Source of the DNA: Drosophila miranda
Taxonomy: Eukaryota > Arthropoda > Insecta > Diptera > Drosophilidae
Length of the DNA stretch: 64,000 bases
Reading direction: 5' to 3'
Assembly: GCF_003369915.1 (NCBI RefSeq)
Contig: NW_022881614.1
Span: forward strand, 7,089,001 to 7,153,000
Part shown: positions 1 through 9,918 of the stretch, piece by piece
Position numbering within the stretch: the first letter of the stretch is position 1
How the letters are laid out: every line of letters starts with the position of its first letter
Position numbers and translations under genes: made by a program
The notes under the pieces: generated by a model
Told to the model about the DNA's origin: nothing
Database searches by the model: none
What the model saw: only the letters and a program-made list of their open reading frames with translations

Positions 1-624
1 TAGCTACCTTTTTATGGATGTCTCAAAAGCGCGTTTAAATAATGTTCTCTCCCATTCAGAGTCTGGCAAGCGGACAAGCTATGCCCGGATCCTGTCCCGT
101 CAACTGCTGGACGCAATTCGTGTCGTTCCTGGCGGTGATGTGTTGCCTAAAATTCATTGCAGCCAGTGGCAGAGCATCAAATTTCCTGGTATCCGTGCGC
201 TGTGTGCCCGAGAAGGATAAGACGGCTGCCATGGGCCTCGGTATGACCATGTGCTCGATGCTGGCCTTCATTCCCAGCCCCATCTTTTTTGGCTGGGTCT
301 TCGATCGCGTGTGCTTGGTTTGGGGCAAGACCTGCACAAACAAGGGCAACTGCTGGCTTTACGATCCGCTGTCCATGAGATGAGGATACTCAGCCTCCAT
401 TCAAGCAATGGAATCCCTTGAACTGGCTAATATTCTATGGTCTTTACATGTACACACTGAACTTTACCGCTGCTGTGTTCATTGGCATCGGTTCTGTGTT
501 TGATCTGGGAGTCTGGTATTATGCCAAGGACCTGAAAATCTTTGACGAGGAGGTCAAGGAGGTCGAAATGCAGATTGTCCAGCACGAGGAGGAGGCCAAC
601 AACGAGAAGAATACAGAGATCTAG
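1..624 (+). pseudogene. Oatp-type organic anion transporter, C-terminal part, frameshifted
   Basis: This is the 3' end of a membrane transporter of the organic anion transporting polypeptide family, which moves amphipathic anions across the plasma membrane. A splice acceptor (TCCCATTCAG) ends near 59. The following exon encodes the family's cysteine-bearing stretch (NCWTQFVSFLAVMCCLKF) and the characteristic SGRASNFLVSVRCV and FIPSPIFFGWVFDR segments. Just after CWLYDPLSMR the frame hits TGA at 381-383. The last membrane span (LYMYTLNFTAAVFIGIGSVF) and an acidic cytoplasmic tail continue in another frame and stop at 622-624, so there is a frameshift near 379-385. AATAAA lies near 722. The rest of the gene lies left of the window. 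It is probably a tandem paralogue of the Oatp at 2534, as in the Oatp58D cluster (synteny recalled, not checked). Confidence 0.85.
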
Positions 625-948
625 GTTTAAGTTTACAATACTCTTAAGAAAAAGCTGTATGAGTGAATATTTTTGGTGTCTATATCAATGTGTGATTTCT
701 CCAAAGAGCCCTGTATAATAATAATAAAGCGTATTTTAACTGGTGATCCATGATTTCTTTAAAATTCAACTCAATTAATGGTGAGTATGAGAATAACTGA
801 AACTATGTAAGTAGGAATTAATATCCTCTAACGTTTATTTATTACAACCGGAACTCAAAAGACTATAGGAGTCCTGTGATATCATGTGATATACGGAATA
901 AAGTTGCTTTCCAAATGTTGCAATTTCCCCTAATGTCCCTATTTTAAA

Positions 949-1724
949 ACGAGGTGGAACGTTGTGAGTTGCTGCGGACACCGCAACTCTACAGTTATAC
1001 CCGATACTAAGTCAGTATGGCTCTCGTGCGGCAGACGCCGCTAATATTGAACCACACGACAAAGAGTGCGTGCGAGAGAGACAGAAAATCAGTCTGAGCG
1101 TGACGTCGGGCGCTGCGTAGCCACTGAAAATTGATTTCTTGCTTTTGGCTACAAAAATGATCCGATCTGATCCAGATTCAGCAATCTGATAGATATGGTC
1201 ATTATCTATGATTCTGCGTTTTTAGTTTTCTCGAATGTGCAATATTGTGGATGCAACAGATTTTCGTCTTTTGTGGGGGCGGAAGGGGGTGGGGCGAAAT
1301 TCTGAGATATACGTTTTATAGTGAGATCTAACAGAAGTGCGGATACCAAATTTGGTTACTCTAGCCTTAATAGTCTCTGAGATTTGTGGATGCCCCAGAT
1401 TTTCGTCCTTTGCGGGGGCGGAAGTGGGCGGGGCGAAGTTTTAAAATATTTTTGTAGCAGTGACATATCACAGAAGTCTGGATCCAAAACATCGTTGCTC
1501 TAGCTCTTATAGTCTTTGAGAACTAGGTGCTGAAGGGGACGGACGGACGGACGGACGGACGGACAGACGGACAGACAGACAGGGCTCAATCGACTCGGCT
1601 ATTGATGCTGATCAAGAATATATATACTTTATGGGGTCGGAACCGATTCCTTCTGGACGTTACACACATCCACTTTTACCACAAATCTAATATACCCCAA
1701 TACTCATTTTGAGTATCGGGTATA
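949..1724 (+). repeat. ISY/DINE-1-type interspersed element, internally shortened
   Basis: It starts CGAGGTGGAACGTTGTGAG and ends GAGTATCGGGTATA, the same ends as other copies in this window. It contains the GAGAGAGACAGAAAATC tract (about 1073), GGGGGCGGAA blocks and a GGAC/AGAC tetranucleotide tract (1537-1580). It is shorter than the 1.08-kb copy at 37276. The type resembles the non-autonomous Helitron-like ISY/DINE-1 elements of obscura-group flies; the name is from memory. Confidence 0.75.
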
Positions 1725-2533
1725 ATTATAATCAAATAGTTCACATGGTGAGAAGGGTATACACGATGTCAAAGAATTCCCATAAGAATCCCACATATGT
1801 ACATGTACAGATATGCCAGCGAAAGAACAATCTTCTGCATCTCCAATTAAACGAAAAGTTTACATTTACTAGTTATTGTCGGATGTAACATCCCAGTGGA
1901 ACACATTCACGAATTCCATTTACTACTTATTGTCGGATGCCCTGCTTTTGTATAAATGATAAAATTATCAACATTTGTAGTAGCCTCAATATTTGCAGCA
2001 GCGACTGTTCCAGCAGACGGAGCTATGTTAACTTGAGGAAGGTCCGATGCTTTCGAATCCAAACAGGTGTACGATAAGCCGTACGATAAGGTTAGCGCCG
2101 TAAGTTTTGGCTAAGACAACAATAAAAATAAAGAGAGCGCGACCGGGCTAGAACAAAGAATATAAACTCTTGTCATGATACGGTAAAAATTGAAAAGAGT
2201 ATGACAGAAGTCAAACAATATCAATCTTGGCGTTCTATGTTGATACCCACCACAGAACCGTTTTTGTCTGCGCCTTGTTACATCTAAGTAATTTTACAGT
2301 CTTTAGCTAGAATGAGAGCTGCCAACTGATAGTCTGTTATAGTCTGTTTGAGGAGAGGAAAAACTTGTTGTTGACAAGCGTATTGTATATTGTAAAATTC
2401 TGACCAACAAAAATTTTATTACCACTTAAGCTGTCTACTATAATTTTGCTATCTGGAATCTTTTAATCGCACAGGCACTCTGCGTCTGAATTGTGGTTCA
2501 GTGAAAAAGATTAGTTCGACGAGAGCGATCAAA
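1725..2533. other. Intergenic sequence, no gene seen
   Basis: This is AT-rich spacer between the ISY copy and the start of the second Oatp gene. No open frame of useful length or known repeat was recognised. The last roughly 80 bases before 2534 are the likely 5' UTR of that gene. No clear TATA box was picked out. Confidence 0.5.
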
Positions 2534-3610
2534 ATGGCCAGCGAAGAGACCGAAACCTCAGAGTTCCTAAAAGACAGAAGGGGGCCTGAGAAGCAGGAAG
2601 AAAATTCGGATACTACGTGTGGTTTCTGGAGGTTCAAAGGTCCCACCCTGCAAAGGTACTCGTGCTCCTCCACTCTTAAAATGTCTAATGTTTTGGCCCA
2701 CTTACGACTAATTCTCTGAACCAGATTTGCTAGTGAGAATCTATACATGGTTTTCTACGGGATTGCTGGCTGCTTTCTAGCAATAGCCTTCTCGTACTTT
2801 AACGGAACACTCACCACTCTGGAAAAGCGTTACAAAATACCCACTAAGATAACCGGAATCATTTCGGAGGGAAATGATATAAGCACAGTTTTTTGCTCGG
2901 CCTTCCTGGCCTACTACGCCGGCCGAGGACATCGACCGCGTTGGATTGGTTTTGGTAAATGATTCCTTATCCTTTAATGGAAAGAGTTTTATTAACCAAA
3001 GATTTCGGATATGGGATGCAGGTCTTATTATTTTGGCGATTTTCTGCCTTCTCATGCTCTGCCCGCAGCTTATCTATGGACCAGGCGAGGATGCCCTGAA
3101 GCTGACACGAGAGTATGGGGAATCCATCGATCATACTCTTAATGGCACTAAGCGAGATGAAGCCCTTTGCCAGAAGGAGAAGCCCAGTTGTGAGGAGGAC
3201 CAGGAACCCAGCGACTTCATGCCTATTATGCTGTTCTTTTTGGCGCCAGCGACACTAGCCTGGCTAGTGTAGGGGCGAGCTCGTCGTCGAGCGTTCCCGC
3301 CCGCAGGCGGGGTCGGCCGAAGTCCTCAGCCGCCAAAAAGGGAGCCAAAAAGATCGGGCTTGGGATTGGGATAGCCGGAGAGCTGCCGATCCCTGCCGAG
3401 AGATCGCCGCCACCATCGCTCCCCTTTGAGGAGGCTCCAGGCACCTCTGGCGCCGCCGCTGCCGCTGCCACCACCGCTGCCAGTACCTCTGCCGCCGCTG
3501 CTACCATCGCTGCCACCACCGCTGCTGCCACCGCTGCCACCACCGCTGCCGCTGCCACATGCCCGGCAACTGGCATTGTCGCGGCAGGCTACTCGGCCAT
3601 CATTGCGGAA

Positions 3611-4621
3611 ATGTCTGCGATCAGGATGGCGGTGAACGAGGCTGTGCTGAAGGGGCTGATGCCGACAGAGGCTTCCATAGGAATCCTCGTCGCTACCAAC
3701 CGGTACGACGAGTTGGTCATGGCCCTGGCTGGAGAAAAGGTGCGCCTGGAGGAGAGGGCAAGGATGCCGCCTCCACCGAGACCCGCTGCTGCTGCCCACA
3801 CGGGCACCACCGCCGTCACAACCGCTGCGTATGCGACAGCCTTCCCAGGCCTGCCCGCACCGAGCGCCGTCGCTGCACCGATCCCAAGGCCTAGGGATAC
3901 CTGGTCTGCTCTAATAAGGAGCAAGAACCCGGAGGAGACCAGCAAGGAGCTTGTGGAGCGTGTAAAGAAGACCGTGGTACCGGCACTTGGAGTCCGCGTT
4001 CACGAGGTTCGCGAGCTGAAGAGCGGAGGAGCGATTATTCGCACCCCTTCAGTGAGCGAACTGAGGAAGGTAGTGGCCAGCAGCAAATTCGCCGAAGCAG
4101 GACTGGTGGTCAAGAAGAGGCCGGAGACCAAGCCTCAGGTCGTGGTGTATGACGTGGACACGTCGATCACACCTGAAGAGTTCATGGAGGAGCTCTTCGC
4201 GAAGAACCTGGAGGAGACCATGACCGCCGCGGAATTTAAAAAGTCGGTTCACCTGGGCAGTAAACCCTGGTCGGTCACCGACGGCGCCACGATCAACGTG
4301 ACGCTAGAGGTCGACACGAAGGCACAGGAGGCGTTGCACGAATGCGTGTACATAAAGTGGTTCAGATGCCGCTGCCGCTCCTTGGTCCGAACATACGCCT
4401 GCCACAGATGTGCAGGCTTTGACCACAAGGTGTCGCAATGTCGCCTTAAGGAGAACGTGTGCCACCGGTGTGGACAGAACGGCCACAACGTTGCACGGTG
4501 TCCCAACCCCGTGGACTGCCGCAACTGCCGCTTCAAGGGGTACCCTGCAGCACATTCCATGCTGTCAGCGGCGTGCCCGATCTACGCAGCGGTACTGGCG
4601 AGGGTGCAAGCTAGACATTAA
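3611..4621 (+). CDS. LINE ORF1, nucleic-acid-binding gag-like protein with CCHC knuckles
   Basis: It encodes 336 residues from the first in-frame ATG, but the same frame is open back to about 3248, adding roughly 120 residues with no ATG. That upstream part contains an AT-hook-like RRRGRPKS near 3296-3320 and an Ala/Thr-rich tract. Either the element is slightly 5'-truncated, or translation starts at the downstream ATG. The C-terminal third carries CHRCAGFDHKVSQC and CHRCGQNGHNVARC knuckles, followed by a third Cys-rich motif starting CRNCRF. In this clade ORF1 packages the RNA. The stop TAA overlaps the ORF2 start in TAATG (4619-4623), an arrangement that suggests stop-restart translation. 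Confidence 0.85.
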   Translation: MSAIRMAVNEAVLKGLMPTEASIGILVATNRYDELVMALAGEKVRLEERARMPPPPRPAAAAHTGTTAVTTAAYATAFPGLPAPSAVAAPIPRPRDTWSALIRSKNPEETSKELVERVKKTVVPALGVRVHEVRELKSGGAIIRTPSVSELRKVVASSKFAEAGLVVKKRPETKPQVVVYDVDTSITPEEFMEELFAKNLEETMTAAEFKKSVHLGSKPWSVTDGATINVTLEVDTKAQEALHECVYIKWFRCRCRSLVRTYACHRCAGFDHKVSQCRLKENVCHRCGQNGHNVARCPNPVDCRNCRFKGYPAAHSMLSAACPIYAAVLARVQARH

Positions 4622-7600
4622 TGTTTAGCTTCATCCAAGCTAATTGTGGCCGTGGCCGAGCGGCTGTGATGGAACTCGGAGCCATCATGCGCAGCTCTGG
4701 CCGTCAGTTCGCACTGGTCCAGGAGCCGTACGTCGATGGAGCAGGGCGGATTACCGGCCTTCCTTCTGGAATGCGAGTATTCCAGGACCGCCGAGGAAAA
4801 GCTGCTATCATCGTCGACGAACCGGACGCCATCTGCATGCCAATGGAGACCCTTACCACGGATTTTGGAGTATGCGTCAGAGTTACGGGAAGATTCGGCT
4901 CAATCTTCCTATGCTCCGTGTACTGCCAATTCGACACCGACTTGGCGCCGTACCTCAGGTACTTAGATGCGGTGCTGCTGCTGGGCAGCCGCACTCCTGT
5001 CATCTTTGGGCTCGACGCGAACGCAGTATCCCCAGCGTGGTTTAGCAAGCTCTCCGGACACAACCGGGGGCAAGCTAACTATGCACGGGGTGAGCTGCTG
5101 TCTGAGTGGATAACCGAGATGAGAGCCGGCGTGCTCAATGAAGCCAGTCGGGTATTTACATTCGATAACCGTAGAGGCCAAAGCGACATCGATGTGACAA
5201 TCGTCAACCAAGCTGCGACTATGTGGGCCACATACGATTGGGAAGTGAAGGAATGGGACACCAGCGATCACAACATGATCCATGTTGTGGTGACGACTGA
5301 CCCGAACGACGCAGTTGAGCCCATTGCTCCTGTGCCGTCCTGGAAGCTTTCCAATGCGCGCTGGCGATTGTTCGAGGAGGAAGTGGTAAGGGAGACAGCC
5401 GAATTACCGGAAGACACCGCCGAATCGCCGTTGGACAACCAAGTGTCTGCACTGCGCTCTGTAGTGCACAGTGTGTGCGACAGAGTGCTGGGACGCAGCA
5501 CACCGAGAGCCGCGAGAAAAGTAGTTTGGTGGACTGCCGAACTACACTCCAAACGCCGAGAGGTCAGGAGACTGAGGCGAAGGCTCCAGGACGCTCGTCG
5601 GCACGAGACCGACGCAGCAGAGGAACTTGTGCTCGCGTTGAGGATCTCCTCAGCGCAGTACAAGAAGCTCATCCTGAGATCGAAGGAAGACAACTGGCGA
5701 CGCTTCGTGGGAGAGAACAGAGATGATCCATGGGGGCACGTCTACAGGATTTGCCGAGGCCGCAAAAAGAGCACGGAGATTGGATGCCTTCGAACGGATG
5801 GTAGGCTGGTCGCAACATGGCACGACTGTGCGGGTGTGCTCCTTCGCAACTTCTTTCCTGTTGCGGAGTCGAATGCACACATTGCCATCCCGATCGAGGC
5901 TCCACCGGCCCTCGAAGCTTTCGAGGTTGATGCATGCGTCGCCAGGTTGAAGAGCAGACGCTCTCCCGGCATGGACGGCATCACAGGTGCCATTTGCAAG
6001 GCATTGTGGCGTGCCATCCCTCAGCACATGACAGCGATGTATTCCCGCTGCCTGGAGACAGGGTATTTCCCAACGGAATGGAAGCATCCTAGGGTGGTTC
6101 CACTTTTGAAGGGACCCGATAAGGACCGGACCGATCCAACCTCATATCGGGGTATCTGTCTGTTGCCAGTGCTGGGCAAAGTGCTTGAGGGCATCATGGT
6201 GAATCGTCTGAAGGACACCATTCCGGATGGCTGCAGATGGCAATTTGGCTTTCGCCAAGGACGTTGTGTGGAGGATGCTTGGAAACACGTCGTGAGTACT
6301 GTTTCGGCCAGCCGGTCGAAATACGTGCTCGGAGTCTTCGTGGACTTCAAGGGAGCCTTCGACAACGTCGAGTGGAATGCTGCACTACGCCGCCTCCTTG
6401 AGCTGGGATGCCGAGAAGCAAGCTTGTGGCGAAGTTTCTTCTCCGGCCGGAGTGCGAGCATCGTCAGTAGGCATGGAGTAGCCACTGTTCCGGTGACACG
6501 AGGTTGCCCGCAGGGGTCCATAAGTGGTCCATTTATATGGAACATCTTAATGGACGTGTTGCTCCAGCGCTTAGAGCCCCTTGGTGCGCTCAGCGCGTAT
6601 GCTGACGACTTGCTCCTCCTCATCGAAGGGAATGCCCGATCAGAGCTCGAACAAAAAGGAGGTGAGTTAATGTCCATCGTAGGCGCTTGGGGAGTTGAAG
6701 TCGGCGTTGCCGTTTCAACTAGCAAGACGGCGATCATGCTGCTCAAAGGCATACTTAGACGGCCGCCAGTGGTACGGTTTGCTGGAGCAAGCCTGCCATA
6801 TAAGCGCAAGTATCGGTACCTGGGCATCACGGTCGGCGAGCGGTTGAGTTTTCTCCCGCACATCACGGGCTTGCGTGATAAGCTGACCGGAGTCGTAGGG
6901 GCATTGTCGCGCGTACTGCGGGTTGACTGGGGACTCAGTCCCCGCGCAAAGCGAACAATATATGCCGGACTCATGGTGCCCTGCGCACTATTTGGTGCCT
7001 CGGTTTGGTCTGTCGTGACGACGACGCAAGTGGTTGCCAGGAGGCATCTGCTTGCGTGCCAAAGGATCATCCTGATTGGATGCCTACCGGTATGCCGAAC
7101 AGTGTCCACCATGGCGCTGCAAGTACTAGCTGGAGCCCCCCCGTTTGATCTGGTTGCCAGACGCCTGGCAATCAGCTTCAAACTAAAGCGTGACTACCCG
7201 CTGGAGGAGAGCGATTGGCTGTACGGCGAAGATTTGGCAAATCTTAGCTGGAAGCAGAAGATGGCGCGACTAGACGAAGGCCTGTTGTGCGAGTGGCAAC
7301 GCAGATGGGATGATGGTGACTCCCCAGGTCGGGTGACGCACCGCTTCATCCCGAACGCAGGCTTCGTTTACAGCGAACGAAGGTTTGGCTTCACGCTGCG
7401 CGCTGGGTTCCTGCTGACGGGCAACGGATCGCTCAATGCATTTTTGCATGGAAGAAGCCTTAGCGACACGCCAGCATGTCTATGCGGCGCAGAACGCGAG
7501 GATTGGCAGCACTTCCTATGTGCTTGTCCCCTTTATGCAGACTTGCGAGACCTCGATGGACTTGGAGTGCAGTACACGGATGGCGACTGGACCTTCTCCG

Positions 7601-7737
7601 ATGTGACGGCTTCTCAGGAGAGAATGCGGACTCTCGACGGGTTCGCCGGACTGGCGTTCTCCAGGCGACAGCAGCTGCTGAACGCGCAAGCGGCGCACGG
7701 GCTGGGTGGATTCCCTATCCAGGCCGGTCGGGGCTAA
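4621..7737 (+). CDS. LINE ORF2, APE endonuclease and reverse transcriptase (open, 1038 aa)
   Basis: This is an uninterrupted 1038-codon frame. Residues about 1-220 are an APE-type endonuclease: QANCGRG at the start, VQEPYVDG with the catalytic Glu, GLDANAVSPAW, and TSDHNMI with the Asp-His pair. The reverse transcriptase spans about 430-700, with SRRSPGMDGITG, VFVDFKGAFDNVEW, RGCPQGSISGPFIWN and the catalytic AYADDLLLLI. A C-terminal Cys-rich motif, CLCGAEREDWQHFLCACPL, is typical of R1-clade LINEs. It nicks the target and copies its RNA at the nick. No stop or frameshift is seen, so this copy is young and possibly active or recently so. Its sequence is much more GC-rich than the flanks. Confidence 0.93.
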   Translation: MFSFIQANCGRGRAAVMELGAIMRSSGRQFALVQEPYVDGAGRITGLPSGMRVFQDRRGKAAIIVDEPDAICMPMETLTTDFGVCVRVTGRFGSIFLCSVYCQFDTDLAPYLRYLDAVLLLGSRTPVIFGLDANAVSPAWFSKLSGHNRGQANYARGELLSEWITEMRAGVLNEASRVFTFDNRRGQSDIDVTIVNQAATMWATYDWEVKEWDTSDHNMIHVVVTTDPNDAVEPIAPVPSWKLSNARWRLFEEEVVRETAELPEDTAESPLDNQVSALRSVVHSVCDRVLGRSTPRAARKVVWWTAELHSKRREVRRLRRRLQDARRHETDAAEELVLALRISSAQYKKLILRSKEDNWRRFVGENRDDPWGHVYRICRGRKKSTEIGCLRTDGRLVATWHDCAGVLLRNFFPVAESNAHIAIPIEAPPALEAFEVDACVARLKSRRSPGMDGITGAICKALWRAIPQHMTAMYSRCLETGYFPTEWKHPRVVPLLKGPDKDRTDPTSYRGICLLPVLGKVLEGIMVNRLKDTIPDGCRWQFGFRQGRCVEDAWKHVVSTVSASRSKYVLGVFVDFKGAFDNVEWNAALRRLLELGCREASLWRSFFSGRSASIVSRHGVATVPVTRGCPQGSISGPFIWNILMDVLLQRLEPLGALSAYADDLLLLIEGNARSELEQKGGELMSIVGAWGVEVGVAVSTSKTAIMLLKGILRRPPVVRFAGASLPYKRKYRYLGITVGERLSFLPHITGLRDKLTGVVGALSRVLRVDWGLSPRAKRTIYAGLMVPCALFGASVWSVVTTTQVVARRHLLACQRIILIGCLPVCRTVSTMALQVLAGAPPFDLVARRLAISFKLKRDYPLEESDWLYGEDLANLSWKQKMARLDEGLLCEWQRRWDDGDSPGRVTHRFIPNAGFVYSERRFGFTLRAGFLLTGNGSLNAFLHGRSLSDTPACLCGAEREDWQHFLCACPLYADLRDLDGLGVQYTDGDWTFSDVTASQERMRTLDGFAGLAFSRRQQLLNAQAAHGLGGFPIQAGRG

Positions 7738-8787
7738 AAGGGAGGATCGAGCTGAGTCCTTAAGATCGGTACCACGGGTTGTGCAGTTCCAAGGCTGCAC
7801 ATTGAGGTCGGCCCCCTAGTGGGAGTATCGTGGTGGCTGTGGTTGATACCCAAACGTTACGCGGGGAGAGCCGCTAGGCTCCTCGTGGAGTTGCGCTCTC
7901 AACCGGGTGCCGAGACCCATAGATCGGAAGACGTGTTAGATACACCTCGCCCCACACCAAGGGGGATTGTATGCCCGACCAGGATACTTTCAATTGGTAC
8001 CGGAAGAGTCGCTATGTACATAGCTATAGCTTCTCTTTACGGGCGCTAACTGGCGCATAGTACCAGGTTCCTGCGTATGTAGCGGTGGTGCGTGATGGCG
8101 TGATATATGTATATATATCGCACTAATCGAGGCTAAGCTGCAAATAAACATTAGACGCCGTGGTTGAAATCCCTCCCTGAGGAACCGCCACGTAAAATAA
8201 AGCTGAGAGATCAGATTCATTCTGTTCTTTTTGGCGCAGTTTGTCTGTGGCATTGGATGCACCTTGTTCTATACTTTGGGCCTGTCCTACATGGATGACA
8301 ACTCTAAGAAGTCGAAGACCCCAGCTATGATAAGTAAGTGCTCAGAAGGTGAACCAATGGAAGCCAATACGCAATTATAAATCTGCTGCTGCTTTTGACA
8401 GGTTGGTCGGCTTTCCTGCGAATGCTAGGACCGGCCATCGGATACTCTTTAGCCCCGGTGTGTCTTCGCCTATACATTGATCCTTTCAAGGAGCCGCTGA
8501 TTACCAATAAGGATCCTCGCTGGCTAGGGGCATGGTGGTTGGGATGGATTCTACTGACCGCAATCCTCTTGATCTCAGCGTTCTTTGTCGGCATGTTTCC
8601 CAAGGAGATGCCCAGTGCCAGAGCCAGGCGTATAAAGGCCGGCACCTGGGTGGAATCTCAACTGGGAGAGCGGTCTTTTAAAGACATGGTCCGAACGTTA
8701 AAACGACTGGCGGTCAACAAGGTGTACAACATTAACTTAATTTTGGGGGCTAGCACGGAATATTACATGTGGCACAAAAAAAATTGA

Positions 8788-9918
8788 ATGGAATGAAGCT
8801 AATGAATTCGTTTAACTGAAATAAACTTGAGCGAAATAACCAAACTCTTGAGTGAAAGTCAAGTGAAAATAATTAAAGCTTGAATGAGAATGCAAATAAA
8901 AGCTGAGATGTCTTTTGAGATAAAGCTTTTTCGGACAAAAGACTCGCTAATAAAAGCTGTCTATCAGCTTTTAGTGCAAAGCTCTTGCTACAAGCAGAAC
9001 CGTATAGCACTTGTACTAAATCGATTTATATGATATGATATATGATATATCTAGTGTAAATTTAATTCAAATTCAGTCGCACAAGCATAAATACATAGCG
9101 TAATCCTAGACTTTAATTTATAATTGAGCTTAATACGTTAATCGAGCACAGAATATAAAAGAAACGAACGTGAAAGTACCTCATTTGTTCGAGTATCAAA
9201 CTTTCGTTTTGCATACATCTTTTTTAGTTTGAAGACTTTTTGCATTCGATTCGATGGATGTGCTGTGGCTAGTTAAGATTTACGAGTTACCGATTACAAA
9301 TACTTTGATATTGTTGATGCCGTTCGGCCAATTTGTTAATACGATATTTAAAACTTAGAAATCTAACCGATTGAGTTGAGGTCTTTTCTCTATGCGTGTC
9401 GTGTCTGAGAGAGAATTGCTTGACTTGTTATGCTACATATTTAGAATTGTTTATGCATATTATAGGGTCGCTTGGGATAGTTTTTGGAAAACTGTTGGAA
9501 CACGGCCACAAAAATGAGCCTGGTTTTGTTTTTCGTTTCTTTTTTCTTTCTATTGTTTTAGTTATATTTACTGAAATAGCTATGGCTACTATCGTATTGC
9601 AGTTACACCGATCGATCGTTTTGAGTGATTTCGAATGTCACAACAATAATATTTATACTTCAAGTAGTCGACTATGTTCTATGCTAAGTCCTTTAGTCTA
9701 TATGCACGTGAATATTCAATTAGTTAAAAAATTTGCTACACATCGTTTTGCTACCGCTATATGAATATATGGATGTATGTATATAATGTATTTGTGTATT
9801 ATTATAATTAAATAAGCGTCTCTTATACTGTCGTGTGGCTTGCCAAGTGGATCAAATGTAGTTCGGGTTGTGCTAAACTGGACAAGCTTCTGGTGGTTTT
9901 GGAAGCGTTTGGTTCCGC
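8788..9918. other. AT-rich spacer between Oatp remnant and ari-2 3' end, no gene seen
   Basis: This stretch is AT-rich with several short homopolymer and ATATGATAT-type repeats near 9030. The expected C-terminal exons of the Oatp gene are missing here. The part next to 9919 is presumably ari-2 3' UTR (minus strand). No coding similarity was recognised. Confidence 0.45.

Larger units (their letters stand above)
3247..8221 (+). mobile_element. R1-clade non-LTR retrotransposon inserted in an Oatp exon
   Basis: The element is about 4.97 kb, flanked by a 16-bp target duplication CTGTTCTTTTTGGCGC (3231-3246 and 8222-8237). It has two ORFs: a CCHC-knuckle ORF1 and an uninterrupted EN-RT ORF2. A 3' UTR of about 480 bases (7738-8221) ends without a long poly(A). 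R1-clade affinity rests on the endonuclease start (IQANCGRGRAAV), the CCHC-type C-terminus and the overlapping ORFs. Unlike true R1 it is not in 28S rDNA. It could be one of the D. miranda neo-Y LINEs named Spock and Worf, but I cannot tell which from memory. Confidence 0.9.
2534..8787 (+). pseudogene. Oatp-type transporter, N-terminal half, split by a LINE and 3'-truncated
   Basis: The ATG at 2534 lies in CAAAATGG. Coding exons are 2534-2655, 2725-2954, 3022-3246, resuming at 8238 to 8333, then 8402 onward. Introns have GTACTC/CAG, GTAAAT/GCAG and GTAAGT/ACAG borders. The product begins MASEETETSEFLKD, then TM1 (YMVFYGIAGCFLAIAFSYF) and the Oatp motif ISEGNDISTVFCSAFLAYY. The third exon is cut after PIMLFFLA by a 5-kb LINE flanked by a 16-bp duplication of exon sequence, and resumes as FVCGIGCTLYYTLGLSYMDD-like sequence. 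The last exon reads WSAFLRMLGPAIGYSLAP and FKDMVRTLKRLAVNKVYN, then loses similarity and stops at 8785-8787. The C-terminal half is absent. LINE ORFs interrupt the frame, so no normal protein is possible. It is a neighbour and probable paralogue of the fragment at 1-624. Confidence 0.88.

Noticed and set aside
3226-3576. Minus-strand Ala/Val-rich ORF
   Set aside because: It is the complement of the GCC/ACC-rich Ala/Thr tract of LINE ORF1.
6021-7181. Long minus-strand ORF (386 codons) inside the first LINE
   Set aside because: It is antisense to an intact RT frame with clear catalytic motifs and GC-rich codon use; it has no domain of its own.
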